NCBI GenBank assembly: GCA_013397695.1
Contig: VYZI01000012.1
Coordinates: forward strand, 3,397,549 to 3,461,548
DNA from: Centropus unirufus
Lineage: Eukaryota > Chordata > Aves > Cuculiformes > Centropidae
Reading direction: 5' to 3'
Length of the DNA: 64,000 bases
Shown: positions 45,085-60,000 of the stretch, one piece after another
Layout of the letters: the number at the start of each line of letters is the position of its first letter
How positions within the stretch are numbered: the stretch's first letter is position 1
Notes under the pieces: model-generated
Databases searched by the model: none
Told to the model about the DNA's origin: nothing
The model's input: only the letters and a program-made list of their open reading frames with translations
Translations under genes and position numbers: made by a program

Positions 45085-48000
45085 GTAAGTGGAAAGGAAA
45101 GATACAATTTTTCTCTATTCCATTTCCAGGCTGTTAATTTTGATTATTAATATGAAAAAGTCCTAAAATTCATGGACCTTGCCCAAGAGAAAAAGTAGAA
45201 GTAATCACTTACCATATTTCCTTCGGTAGCTGCAGTATATTTTCTGCCCTGCACCCTGCTTAAAGTAAAGATTTTTATTAAAAGGTGATAGTAATGTACT
45301 TGATTAGCAGAAAAAAACCCATAGCTTAATCTTGTCTAAAAGTATAAAATTACTGAATCTCTTCTGTTTCACTTAAGAGTTAGGACAGCAGATTATGAAT
45401 ATCAATTCATAATTTAACCAAGTTATAATAATAATTAAGTTTCACAGATTCCTTCACACTAAGTCTAAATCTGAATTGAGCATCAATGCATAATTAAGTT
45501 TCACAGATTCCTTTGTTGTATTCCTTAGTATGTATCTATAACTATTATAAAAAACATTATGTGCAATAAATGCCATTTCAGCTAATCATAAATTCAAAGC
45601 AGTACCTATTTATTGCTGTAACAAACCACTCAAACAGCAAGAAAGAATCCAGAACAAGGCTGCTGAGGTTGATAGTGTTTGCTCAGAAGAGCGATAGCAC
45701 ACGATAGTTTTCAGGCACTGATTCAGTGAATGAATTTAGGCCTCTTATCCTCATGGCACCAATGAATTTGGAGAAAATCTGATGAGGGTATTGAATGGCA
45801 AGATGGAAAGCATTTATGGAGGAATAGTTTGGCTAGATTTCTCCTAATCTACCATAGGAAAGATTCAGATTTTGCCCAAGCGATAGATGGGGCTGTATTG
45901 ATGGAAAATGCACTTTCAGAGAGAACTACACCACAAGATACAACTGCCTATCCTGCCCTGGAAAGATTTCCAATGGCTGTTTCTCCTTTCTCCCCTCTGA
46001 GTGAACCTTCCTTTGGTTAACACAATGTATGAGTTTACTATTGACAGAGATGACCAATGGGTTTTATGGAAAAAACTTCCCCTCAGCAGATTCTTCCCAT
46101 TTGCTCCACTTTTTTTCCAAATAGGCACTACATGAATAATGAAATGCCAAAATATGTCCTTTATCATGACAATCCTCACCTTTGGTGGCTATTTGCAGAA
46201 GAATATACGTTGGTCAGGTATAAACTTTTGGGGTTTGCACATTCAAAACTTCCAGAGGAAAGAATTTGAGAAGTTAGTAATGTTAAGTCTTAGATACCAG
46301 ATTTTCACTATTTTCTGTGTTGCTGCCTCAAATAGGTAGGCTTGCTGCCTATTTACCTATCTAAATCTTTAAAAGCTTGCTTTCCCTACGTGGAAGAATG
46401 ACCTCCATGCAAAGTAATTTAAAATTAAATGTTTTTTGAGGTTCTTAATCGGGTTCTTGTCAGGGCAGGGCTGGAAAGAGAGAAATCACCTGTACAGTCA
46501 AACTCAGACTTGAAGTGCAAATATGCAGAAAAAAAACCCTATTCTTTTTCGGCATTGGGCAATAGTGAAATGAGAAATCTCCAGAGAAAACATGGTCTCA
46601 TCACCATTCCATACAGTTCTACATACTTCTAAGGTCTGAATAATTTGGACAAGCGTCTGATTTTTGGATGCTCATCCAGACCTTGCTCAAACTGTGCCAG
46701 AGATTCACCTATCCTCAGGAGAATTAATACAAAGTAAATGAAATCAAACAAAAAAAAAATAGTCATTAGGAAATTAGAGCCTTATTCTTTAGGATCTTAT
46801 TAAGACAGCTTCCTAGTTTTGGCCTGACTAATTTAAATCAGGTCTCCACAGGCTTACATAGAAAGGCAAAACAGGTTACCTGGATCATCATTTATTTCCA
46901 AAAATGAATGCAAAGTGGATGTGGAAAGGAAGAATATGAATTTGGTATCCCTACTCACTTGCTAATGTGTAAGCTGCTATTCAAGGAACTAAATGCATTT
47001 CACTCCCAGAAGACACTTCCTCTAAATAATAAATATTATTTATTTCAGTTCTGGCCAGAGAGGAAGAAAGTAGCATCTTAGCTTTGAATATAAAGGGGAA
47101 TGAACATGTACTGAACATTATCATCTTGAGGGAATTTCTATTTTGCCCATTACCCAGAAAAGTCAGGGGTTTTGCTGTTGCACCTCTCAATGCTTTGTGT
47201 TTATTTTAAACAACATCAGATAAATTTGTTTCGAGGTTTTTTAAGGCTTTCAGTTAGAGAATACTAAAAAGAAAGCAGATTCCATCTCAGAATAAAATGA
47301 AGGGAAAATCGCCTCACAAGTTGGGACTTTAAGGGAAGAGAAAAAGAGCATCATCTGGCTTGGTCATTCCCAGACTTTTTTCAGTACCCAGCTTACAGAA
47401 GGATAATCTTTTGCCTCTCAAAACAGGAAGGTGAATGTGAGAAGTAATGGGATTTGTTAGGCTGACAACCTGCTGTGCCATTATGAGAGTTGTGGCCCTG
47501 GTCTGGGAGCTACTAACCATAACACTGGAACAAATGACCCACCATTAGCATGGCTGGAGACTATTCCCGGTTGTCCCATGGACTCCGTTTGTGACCTTGG
47601 ACAAATCACTTCAGTCTATAGAGCTTATTCTGAAGAATAAACAGATGCAAGGTCAACAAATAGTAAATTAGTAGAGAAGGGAACTAAGGTGGCATGAAAA
47701 GGCTGAGCTTTTATCAGGAGGCAAAAGCAGGATGTGCAGCTGGATGGGATGCCTACCAGCCCCAGCAGGCTCTCCAGCTACCGCTAAGGAGACAATGAAG
47801 TGCCACATTGAGCGTGTAAGGGGGTTAGACTAAGAGGCCAACATGCAGCTCTGCAGAAGATTTTTCTTTCCATCCTACTTTAACACTAAAATCGGGGTTT
47901 ACCACACCACGCTCTGAGACAATCCTGAGCCCCAAGGCCCCAGCTTTTTTGAAAGCCAAATTCGTGAAGACAACTGTTCTGTCAAAGCCCACCGCCAGAT

Positions 48001-51000
48001 TCTGATAAGAAGTGACATATGTTTGACTTCAGATTTCTAAACATCCCATTATGCTTTGATGCTGGGCTTAACATTAGAAGATAAATATTAATATTTAATA
48101 CACTTTCTTAATATGCAATTTTTCAAATGTCAGAATGTAAGGCAGCCTGAAAGGAACTTCAAATATCCAGTTCCCACACTGCTGGAGTCAAATGTGTGTC
48201 ATCTTTTAGCAAGACGTGTCAGGTTTCGCACACATTAAGCCACAAAACGCCAATTAAATTCCAAAAAAATAGTCTAAGTGCTATTTCACAGCTGATAGCT
48301 GGTGATAATTACTTGGGCTTAATATTTACCCTACATAAGAAATCATCCAGCCTTTCCTCATCTTGGCTATTCTCCACACTTGTTACAGAGACTTGATGAG
48401 CTCATCATCTTTAGCCCCAGGAGAGATGAAGGCTCAACAGTTCTGAAACAAGGAAAAGATCTTTATTTAATTTTTTTTTTTAAAGCAGTTAACTTTTTAT
48501 TTTGGTAGCTTTTCAAAACATTCTGTCACTTTTATTCCACATTCTTAATGCATGAGTAGCACAGGTACAGCTACTTGGTAAATAACCAATCATTCACTAA
48601 AGCACACCAATTTAAAATGCATTTATGGAAGGTTTAAGGCCATAATTTATGATAATGGCACAGAGAGCACAAATTAATTCAAAGTACTGAGGAAACAACT
48701 TGTTTCAAGAACAAAGACCAAACCCTTTAATTTTTTTTTTGTCTTTGAAATTCTAACCACTGTAGAAAAAGCCCCTCATAGTATTCTGCTAATCTTCCTT
48801 TACTCACTTTAATCATTTACTGTATTTTGAGCAAACACAGCCATTATTATTTTAGGGTAAAAATTGTCAAAATTATCTAAGTAACTCAGGAGCTCAAAGT
48901 CACAGACTTTCAATAGATCTTGTATTCTCATTTCATCTGAGGCCAGAAAGGCCATAGGCACCGAGTTTAATCCATGTTGAAACGTATTATCCAGTCACTT
49001 ATTTCCCATTTGTGAGCACAGCCCTGGATTTACCCTGTCAAAAGCTTTCTACAACCTTGCATCATAGTGGCTAGAGACCCCAGCCATGTGGGGGAGTCTA
49101 AACTTAGCGTGTGTCACATAAAGTTCGTCTTTATGTCTGTTTTGGTTTTATTTGGTTGGGTTTATTATGGTTGGGTTTCTTTAAGTCCATGGACAAAATA
49201 CAGAAATAGCCTTGAAGCTCAAGCAAGATTCATGTTTGACAGAATCACAGATCTTTCCCCTCCTCGACCTTTTTAGTTAATCTGGAAATATTTTCATTCC
49301 CTTCAAATCCCTAAAAACATCTTGATTCCTCTCTGGAAGTGACACATACTCCTGACACTGCCAAGCTGTGGGACATGGTCCTTCCAGAACATCTTTACAG
49401 AGGACCCACTCGATACCTGGCAATTGTTAACCTACTGCCAGCTCCCCACAAAACCAGTCACAACTCTGTACAAAAAAAAAAGAAGTAAAAGAAATAAAGC
49501 AGCAATGACAAGTATAAACCTCCGTACTGTGACTAATTCCTATTCAAGCCACAGGAAATGTATCATGAAGCTAAACTGCTTCCAAAATTCTGGGGCAGAA
49601 GAGCTCAAGAGATAAAACACAGAATTCTGCCTGTAACTGGATGTGAACCATCTAAAATTCCGGGTTATTTATTCTGGTTACACCACAAATGTGGCAATTC
49701 CTAATCCTATCTACTACGGTTACACCAGAGGTGGCTAAACCACATAAAAGATTATTCATTCACTACATTATTTACTACATTTACTGGCATTTCTCTGTTT
49801 TCAAGAATATGTTACCCATTTCCTGCTGCAACTATATTTGTACTTCATCCAACAGAAAACACCCTAATTCTTCCCATAGCTTTGCCGTGCAGCACTCAGC
49901 TAGGTTTTTTTTCACTAGTGAGCCATTATTCCTGTTTCTACACTCAGCGTTATTAAAAAATTGTTGCAGCAGTATGTGGAGGCCAGCCACAAGACCATCA
50001 TGCTAGACACTTTACTAACACGTCAACACACCATATATATATTGAATACAGTTTACAATAAAAAAAATGTAGCATCCAATAACAATGCATTTACTCTGCT
50101 TAAGCAATTCTTTCCTATTTTCTCACTGTTAGCAAGCCCACCTGCTGATGCCTGGTGTGAGCAGAATACTGCACTTTATTCCAGAGACAGCAAACCCAGA
50201 CCTTCTTTGGAATTCTTTTCTTCTACATCTCTCTGATGGAGCCAGGTGTCCTCTGCTTGGCTCAAAAAATGTATTTGTTTTCTGTTTGATCCTTCAGAAC
50301 ATAGCTGTGAGCCCTGGCTCAGTGGAGAGAGTGGCCAATGGAGAAAGCACCACTGGAGACGAGACAGCAGTCAGCAAGGAAGAAGAAAACAAAACAGGAT
50401 TTGTCAAGTTCGGATGGGTGAAGGGTGTCCTGGTGAGAAACTTCTCTGCAACTTTAAGGTCTTGGAAGAAATGAGAGGGGCATCTGAAGGACGTTCGGGG
50501 TGCTTTCTAAAAGAAGGGTGATATACTCTCACCCTTCTGGTTGGTAACACTATTTTCAACATTGCACCAATGCAGTTCTTTTTGTTTAAAACCTAGGTGC
50601 GATGTATGCTCAATATTTGGGGTGTGATGCTTTTCATTCGCCTTTCCTGGATTGTAGGTCAAGCAGGAATTGGTATGTATCTTATTTAATATCATTTTCA
50701 ACAGTGCAAGGGATAAAGAGGATAAACTATACATGATCATGATTAATATATAATCTGAGATGTGCATTTGCATGTTGAACTAATTAGTGTTTTCAAATGC
50801 TTGCCAGGGTAAAAGATGTCAATCCTCAAAACTATTGGAATTTTCCAGACTCACAGCCAAATTACTGCTTAGAGGCATAGATCTGTTAACTTTGCATATG
50901 ATCATCACATTTGAATATTTCTAAGCTTTTGTGTAATTTGTATTTAGATCCTGTAACAGATGTAAACTTCATGACTCGGGCCAATTTCTAATATGTGCGT

Positions 51001-54000
51001 ACAGAGTTAACCTTTAAGAGTTCACACTTTGCTTATCTGTGAATCCCAAACCTTGTCATCTACATATTAAAAACAACACTTCTTCACACTTCCCTGCAAA
51101 GATGAAAACAGAACTGGAAGGAGGTCTCATCTCATCAGGATTTTGTTATTTTTAACTATAGTACAGCACTAAATACCAGTTTACTATGAAACGCTAAGTT
51201 TAAAAAACCCTGCTACAGCTTTTATATAAATTAACTCAGAATGCTCCATTGTGAGCTGTATCTTCTTCATTGTGCAATTTAATTAATCTAAATTCCAGAA
51301 CCCAGTCCCTGTGAGACTGGACTCTGAGGCCTCTATTCAACATGTTGTGGAGTGTTGAATGAAACCAGGGAGAGAAGAACGTGCTCACAACTGCAACAAT
51401 CTCCAGAAACTAGAAGAGCAGCTCAGTAAGGTGCAAGGTATCAGTAGTTGTTGCTTGGTACAACTTCCTTTTAAGTTCTGCTGCTCTGGGCAAGAATAGA
51501 AATATGAACGGTGATGGCAGTGGCCCTCTGTGTTACATGATCATACGGTCTAGAATAATGGGGCCCTAACCTTTGACTGGCCCCCAGATGTCATAAAAAC
51601 CAGCAAACGGAAAGGTGGATGGCAAGTGTTAGGTTAACGGTTGAACTTGATGATCTTTAAAGTTCCTTTCCAACCTGAATGAGTCTATGATTCTATGATT
51701 CTCACAGGATGGAAAGTAGATAGGAGCTGGAGTCCAAACTCTGGCCTTGGGGCATCAGCTCTGCTGGTATTGGATAAAACTGTGGCCTCAAATTCGGGTT
51801 GAATATAAATATTATTCACTTCCATATTATTGGAAGTGAAATGAAACACTGAATCAAAACATGTCCAATATTTTGAAAGGTTGAATTCTCATTTCCAATA
51901 GAATATAGCAACTTCACAGAAATTTCACTTCAGTAAGACTGAGCTTCTCAAAAAAAGAGAAACAAATGAATGCTTATTAAGAAAAGAATCCAGCCACAAA
52001 CCTAAAGAGACACAAAACCAAAACAAAACAAAAAAACCCAATAGAAGTTCCAGAAGTAAGCGGAAGAACTTTACCCACTTTCGCAGTGCTCCATGTATGG
52101 CTCTAGTGCTGTGCCTGACAAAGGGGTGCTTGCTGATTTTATGATGCATACCAAATGAGAGCGTACAGCCCAGGGCGCTCATAAGTATATGCCTTGCCAT
52201 GAAAATTCTGCATCTTAATATTGCCAAGACTTTGCTCTGGGGTTTCATGCAAAATTAGTTTTTAAGGGCAGTTTAGTAACTTATTGAGATCATCAAGAAG
52301 TATTACTTTGTTTTGAGGTGTGAGAATAGCCACGGGCAAAAGTAATTCATTTTAGAACAACTTACTTAGCAGCCATAAGCCTGGGTTTCAATCTAAACTT
52401 TAATCAGATTTTAACATTAATTTGCACGAACATCAGTTACAGCCTTTCTGCTTTCACATTTAATTTTACCATTTTAATTCATTGATAGGCAGAGCCTCTT
52501 CTTATGGTTTATTTCTCTGCTGTTGCTTTTTAAAATTGCATGCCTTATGTAAGGGGGTTAGTTTTACTTCTGAAAATGAGACATCAAATTCCATTTGAAT
52601 AATTCCTCAATGCATTTTCTGAATGTCTTATAAGCAATGAGCTTTAAGTCCCCAGCCAAGCTGCTTACGGAGAACAGCGATGGAAGCTCATCATCACCAA
52701 GACTTGGGGATTTGACTGCGTACTGCTACTAACACAGAAATCAAATGAGTCAGTTAAACCACCATCTGAGCACCATTTATATCCCTATCATTAGAGGGCC
52801 AAAGAGAGAAAACCCAATTATTTCCATATCTTGATAGGATGTCTTGGGCAAAAGCTCTTGCAGGGGAAAAATGTCACATTCCAACAAGGTTCGCCGTTTA
52901 TCACCAGCTGGGAAAGAAAAATGGACAGTATAGTGCTGACAGTTTTCCAGGTCCAAAAGTAGTCTGGTGTTTCCGCCTAAAATCTGGGAACTCCCCAAAG
53001 TGAGTATTTTTCCTACATATGGAAATGTGAGCCAAAGACAGGGAAAACAACCTTAACTGAAAATCTGGCCCCAAATATTACAATTATGTTACATTACATT
53101 ATATTACAATGTCACTTTATTTTCTGTCCTTCTCTTCTTAAATGTTAAAATATGTTTTAAAAATCAACATTTAAGCTTTCCCAAGCAGATACTACTCATC
53201 AAATAAATATCCAACCCTATTTATCATATACATGCTAACAACACAATATGTCTAACTTATTCAATTTAAGATTTAATACCTGATTAAAAGCCATATTCAG
53301 CCACTTCTCAGGCACAAAATTTACATGGTTTAACAATATCCTATGCAATGGTAGCTGACCAAAAACCATGACCATTTGGATTTTTTTATACTGACCTGCA
53401 GACAAAATATGTGCATGGCTAGTTAGAGTTCAGAAATCCATAGGAAAAACATGATATATTGGAGGCTTATATCACTTTAAGTATCCTATGCTATGTTGTA
53501 TATTTATTTACACTGCTTGTGTCACATTGCTCTATCTCAGAGCATTGTGATATTGTGCCTGTAATTTAAGCAATAAAGAACATTCAGGGATTGGATGTCT
53601 ACAAGCATCCTGTATGAACTAAAGTCAGGAATCTGATCTGGAAGCTAGAAGGTAAAAATGCAGCAGATAAATCAATATGTCTGTAGTACTTCTAGGTGAA
53701 TGCTGGTTGTAGGATCCAAGTTTCAATTTGGATGAGCCCTGGTCAATAAACCTTGCTTCAAGTAATGTATACTCTTTGGTTCCACACTGAAGACCTATGT
53801 ACTTTACGGAAAGAGAGCTATTGCGTAAGCATCACCAAGTTTAGATAAAACTAAGAACTGATTCCATGTTTGACACCAAACTGTAATAGTTTATTTTTCT
53901 TCATTTTTTTCTCCTCCTTTCATAGAAACAAATGGGAATAGAAGCAATAAAGTTAAGATAAAACATCATATTATTTATTCACCTGGCTTGAAACAAAAAT

Positions 54001-57000
54001 GTATCCTGGAACTACAGAGCCAAACTCTTCTTGATGGTGCCAGAAATACAACAGAAATGATGGCCGTACCTGTAGCTTGGGAGGTCCACTTTGTATAGAA
54101 AGAAAAACATTTCCACTGGGCAGGTATTCTAGCCCTGGACCATATACAAAGAGGCTGTGGGATCTTTGTCTATGGAGGTTTTCAAGAGCCAGCTCGCCAA
54201 AGCCACCACTGATTTAATTCTGTGCTGGCGATAGTTCTGCTATGACTGGGACACTATTACACACCTTCAGAGATCACTTTCAGCCAAAGATTTTAATTCT
54301 AAATTATACTAGGTACCTCCTGCTCCTCTAGTTTCTAGCACAAAGTTAATTAAAACCTGACCATACAGCCCAGGATTGGAAACATACTGAGACTTCAGAG
54401 ACCTACACAAGACAAAACCCAGTTAACCTATCACTAATCACCTATCACTAATCTTCAGATGTCTGATTATTCACATTTCATTATATAATTTTGTGATATC
54501 AGCTGAAAAAAATTAAGATTCTAAGTTCTCTAAGGTTACACAGGTCACCTGATAAGGTAAATGGCATCTAAAAAGCAGTATTTTCATTCTCAAATGTTTG
54601 TCCAGTGTTAGAGGAAAACTAGTTTTTGCAGGGAAGGAGGAAGATGAGGAGAGAGTGGGGAAGTACAGCACTTGATAGTTTGGCAAGTAAGGACATAGAA
54701 GGCTTGCATTGAGGTCTTGTCTCTCTACCAGTGCCCTGGTGCACTATGAAATTACACACTCGGCCTTTCAGTATTTAATCAACTGATGAAATACAGCAAC
54801 ATTATTACAAGAATTCTAGCTAATATGTTATCTTTTCACTTAAACAGCTAGGATGCGTATTAAAGGCAGAGATAAGCATCCATGCTAAGGGACACTTGTC
54901 TGATCATTCCCTCCAGTCTTTGAAAATCATGAGAGCTTCTGGCTAGGTTACTCCTATCAGAAAGAATCACTGCTTGAAGACTGATGGGAATAATTTACTA
55001 CCATGACATGAACTCCTTGGAAATGTTCTGCAAACTGCAAGTGGTCAGCAAACCATCTTTTCAGTTTATTGCTCTGATTCTGGCTTGAAAATTCAATTTA
55101 AAGAGAGAATGATTTGTAGAAATCACAGAACATGAGTAAAATATTTTATCTTCTTATTACTGACAGGTCTTGGAGTAATCATAATTCTTCTCGCCACGAT
55201 GGTAACCTCAATTACTGGGTTGTCAACTTCTGCAATAGCAACTAATGGGTTTGTCCGTGGAGGTAAAAAATTTCAGGGTTACTAATGCTTTCAAGACCAT
55301 AAAGGTCTTCATGTATTATTTTCACATGAAGCAAACCAGAGGGACAATAAACCAAGCGGTACATCTAAAGGAGTTGGAAGGTAACAATTCTAGCCACCTC
55401 TAATCACAATTTATAGCATTTTTTAGTTGTCACTTTGAACAAATCCCAGATTTGGTTCAGTCTGTGGAGTACATTTCAGATGTTCCAGCCCAATGATGAG
55501 CAAAGGATGGCTTCTGACTTTTCATGGAGTTCTGTTCCCTTTCAGCAGGTCTTTCTTATTCAGAGCATTCCAGGTTGGACATCCTTGGACAAACTGAACA
55601 TGAGACATCTCTTCTCATTTTAAAGACTGATGCAGATCAGTGGATATCTTCAATTTAATACCTTCTTTATAAAGCTCCTTACTTTTCAGCCACTCCTTGG
55701 AAGAAGAGTAAATTATTTTGCTGGAAAAGTGCCTGTCAGGTATTTTATGGAATAAAATTTCAGTGCATTTCAGAGTCTTAAAGTTATAACTGGTCTGGCC
55801 TATCCTCTGTGGAAAATGACAAGTTCTTACTACAACATTTAAGCAGAACAGGTATTTGAATACACTTTCTTTTTCGGATCTTTCAGGTCTTGGAATCATA
55901 GTTATTGCTCTGAGTGTAGTAGTAACAACATTAACAGGTATCTCCATGTCTGCCATTTGCACTAATGGAGTAGTAAGAGGAGGTAAGTGAATATGATCTC
56001 ATGAAAAATACAGAATTCTGCAGATTTGGATTAGAAAAAAATAAGTGGAATTGAGATAACTGCCACAAGCAAAAAAATAAGAAATAAATATATTTTGAAT
56101 GATCTCTTTTAATGGATCAAGAGTAAATTAAAATGTATATAATCTTAAACATTGCCTGATAATAAATATTAAGTGCTAGTGAGATTAGATGAAATAATTA
56201 ACCAAGTACTATGCTCATTTTATGGCAATATGCAAAAAAAAGGTTAAAGAATCACTGCATCACTATGCAGGAGCTTTGTACCACAGAATATGATCTTTCA
56301 TGCCAACATTTGGATAGATCCAAGTAAGTCAGAACTTGTCTGTAAGGGAGATTCTCTCTGCTCAGTGTTACTCTATTATGTATCATGAAAAAATATTTGA
56401 AAGGCCAGTTTTGCCTGCTAATATGCATTGAAAAGGTTTCTGCAACAGAAAGACATAAAGGTCTGAAGGCAGAACCAGTTCAAAGTACATTCCTTTTTTG
56501 CTCAGTTTCCTCTATGATTATCGGGCAAATAATGATTTTGTTCGTCGAAAAGCAGAGATTCTTGCAGTATTGTTTACGTGAGAATAATGAGCAAAACCTG
56601 AGCATTCAGTTGTGCTGAAATAATCACGTCTGTCTGCAGGTGGAGCATACTATCTTATCTCAAGAAGTCTGGGCCCAGAGTTTGGTGGATCTATAGGACT
56701 CATCTTTGCTTTTGCGAATGCTGTCGCAGTTGCTATGTATGTAGTTGGATTTGCTGAAACAGTTGTAGAACTTCTTAAGGTAAATGTCAGTGTTTAGTGT
56801 ATATGATAAAATTGTTGTGGGTTTTTTCTTTGTTTGGGGGTGCTGGTGTTGGATTTGGTTTGGTTTGGGGTTTAGTTTGTTTCTTTATTTGTTTTATATA
56901 ATTGTTTAAGTGGTGATACTTTTTAGCTGAGGTTTGAGGGACATCTTTAGCAGGGAAGAAGCTGGTCTGTCTAAACATGCCCTACGGCACTTCTTCATTG

Positions 57001-60000
57001 TTTCTACCTTATGAACATATTGCATACGTTTCTCAACAAGAAGCTCAAAATCCAAAAAGGAAGAGACATCTAATTAAAGAGCCAAGTAACCCCAACCACA
57101 AAGAGCCAGCTGGAACATGAAACACAGATACTTGGTCTCACAAATCTCTGCAACTTTGACAGCTCACTGCTTTCTATTTCACCTTGTTCCCTGATCCCAT
57201 TAGTTGGGCACAGAAAGACTGGTTCTAGTAATATTTCTTACTGCTTTCAGGAGAGTGATACACTGATGGTAGATGAGTCCAATGACATCAGAATAATAGG
57301 TACCATAACTGTTGTGTGTCTTCTCGGCATCTCTGTTGCTGGCATGGAATGGGAAGCAAAGGTAAACCTTTAAAAGAACAAAAAAAACCGTATATTAGAC
57401 TACTGTACAACATTTGTAGATGAGGAATGCTATGCAGCAGGTGGAAATTTCAAAAGCACTCAGTTTCAGTTTATCTTTAATCTTTCTAAAAGCAATAGCA
57501 GTTTAATCATTACATTCAATGAAAGCACAATGACTCCATGCTCTTCCAAGAACATACATTTAAAAGAGAAGAGGAAGTTTGTTCTGCAGACAGTTTGATT
57601 ACATTGATTTTCGTAATTCATGCCCTAATTTTTAATGCAGACAGACAAAATGAACAACAGTAAAAACAATACATGTTTTTCATCACAATACTCTCACAAA
57701 TCCTACTCAGCAGAAAAGCTTTACTTGCTATCCATTCCTTAATTTCTGATGATTTTGGCTATTCATTTACCTGTAAAAACCAGTTCAAAATGGAAGTTCC
57801 AATAGAAATACTTTAGAGGGTGGAATATAGCTGTTGAAATCAGTCCAGAATAGCACCCTTGTTTTAGCATTCTGCTGTGATGGAGCCCAGAACTACTTGT
57901 AAAAGAGATCAGGGAAATAATTAGCTATTATAACCCTTGAAGTGACAGCCCACTGCAACTAAACAAATTTTATAACAACATAAAAACATACTTGATATTA
58001 ATGCATTAGCTGTTCCATTTTGTCTTTTCTTGTAAATAAACTAACCTAAAAATAAATTATACCTATATATTTCATATATAGTCACTTTCTAAAAACTATC
58101 TGCTCTTTCCATTAGCTAATTCAGCTATCTTGATTGTTGGTATTTTGGAATACTACAGCAATTAGCAATCTGTCATAGGGAACATATACAGATAACTTAC
58201 TATATAGCCATCTCCACAGCCAATGCAAATTAAAGTCACCAGGAAAAATCTTTTTCTTTCTATTAACAGGCTCAAGTTATTCTTCTAATCGTTCTCCTTA
58301 TTGCCATTGCAAACTTCTTTATTGGGACAGTCATTCCTACCAACAACGAAAAGAAGGCAAGAGGCTTTTTTAATTACCAAGGCAAGTAACCTTGCTATCG
58401 TAAAATAATACATTCGCATATTTTTTGGCTTCATATTGATTTCACTGAAAAAAGGTCACAAGATCAGGCTCCTCCACCCGAGTTTAAGTAAGCTTGCAAA
58501 CCAAGGGAATTTATTTAATCTTTAATTTTGAGTCTGTCTCTCTCCTGCCAAAGCTGACAGCACAGTTAGCCGCAGCTTGAGTCATTTATATATCAGCAGA
58601 GCACAGACAAACCTTTACACAGAGCTAAGTGCAAGTGCTGTAGTGACACTCCTGTCACTTCAATATGGATCTGTAGCTCTGAGATGCAGACAAGCACATC
58701 CTACCAGGGACCAGACTAAGAAAATCAAATTCACTTTGCTTATGATATGAGACAGATTCAAACCCACTTGTCCAGATGTAGAAGACTAGCTTATTCACCT
58801 CCTTCATTAAGTAATTTCGGAATCAAATCCTGGTGGTATGTTTCATTTTCACCTATATTTGCAGCGTCAATATTTGCAGAAAACTTTGGACCAGATTTCA
58901 GGAGTGGAGAAGGATTTTTCTCGGTGTTTGCCATTTTTTTCCCAGCTGCTACTGGCATTCTTGCAGGAGCCAATATCTCAGGAGATCTGGAAGTATGTAT
59001 TTCATTAACTTCATAATAGTAGATGTAGACTGAAAACAAGAACAAAAAAAAATTATGAATCATCACTGTGTTCAGTTTTAAATACCTGCTTTGTTGTTTA
59101 AAAACATCAGTTTACGTGTTTTCTCGTAATGCATTATGGCTATTTACAGAAATTACTGCATTAAGATTTGGGTTGCTATGTAATTTAAAAGTATGTTTCA
59201 GTGATCTGTAATAACGTATCAGTAATGGTCCATTAGCAGCACATGGCATGAGAGAATTTACATGTGTATCTCTTGGTGCTCTTCTCTTGCATATCTCCCA
59301 AAATTTCATCCCCCAAAGCCTACCTGTAAAACTCATGTTTGTACTCACAGGAATCAGTGGAGATGGCCTTTTTCTATTCAGGGTCATAGCAAGGGCAGAG
59401 CAAACAGCATTTAATGAAAGCAAGCATGTCCCAATCCCATGTCACTACCGCTGCTCAAAGGTAAAACTGCAGGTTTGCAGCTGTGAAAGAAAAAAAGAAA
59501 GAGTCTGAAAAGAAAGGGAAGGGGGGTCCAAGGGTGCCAATTGTCTTGCTGTGGCCATTCTGCCAGGTCCCCACTTTCTTCTTGCAGTGTAACAGTTGTA
59601 TGAGATCGTATTTCCAGTATCTAAACATTCTGGTGTGTTAGAGACAGGAATTTAGTTGTGAGTGCCCTCTAGTTTTCATGGCTTTGCACAGTGTATTTAA
59701 TGCCAAGAGCATTTAAAGCTAGACATAAAGATGAAGTAATTCAAAGCTCAGCAAAACAACACAATACTTCATAATGTTACAAGAAATTCAGAAGTACACC
59801 TGGGGTATCTATAACTCAACTCTTGCAATGTAATGCTGAAAGGAAAAAAAAAGAAACACGCCCCCCCCCTCCCCCCACCCCAAAAATTTTTAAAAAGTCA
59901 ATAAAAGGATGTGGCTCACACCTTGATAACTACACCACGTCACATGAAGTTATTTGTCTTAATAATATAGATCTGTTGTCTTGTACACCTTAAGGATTCA

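Larger units (their letters stand above)
50673..55166 (+). other. SLC12A1: SLC12A1 intron 3 (before the cassette exons)
   Basis: 4.5 kb with two CR1 tails (about 51625-51705 and 54085-54260). By eye I found no third copy of the TM2 cassette here. Confidence 0.6.
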
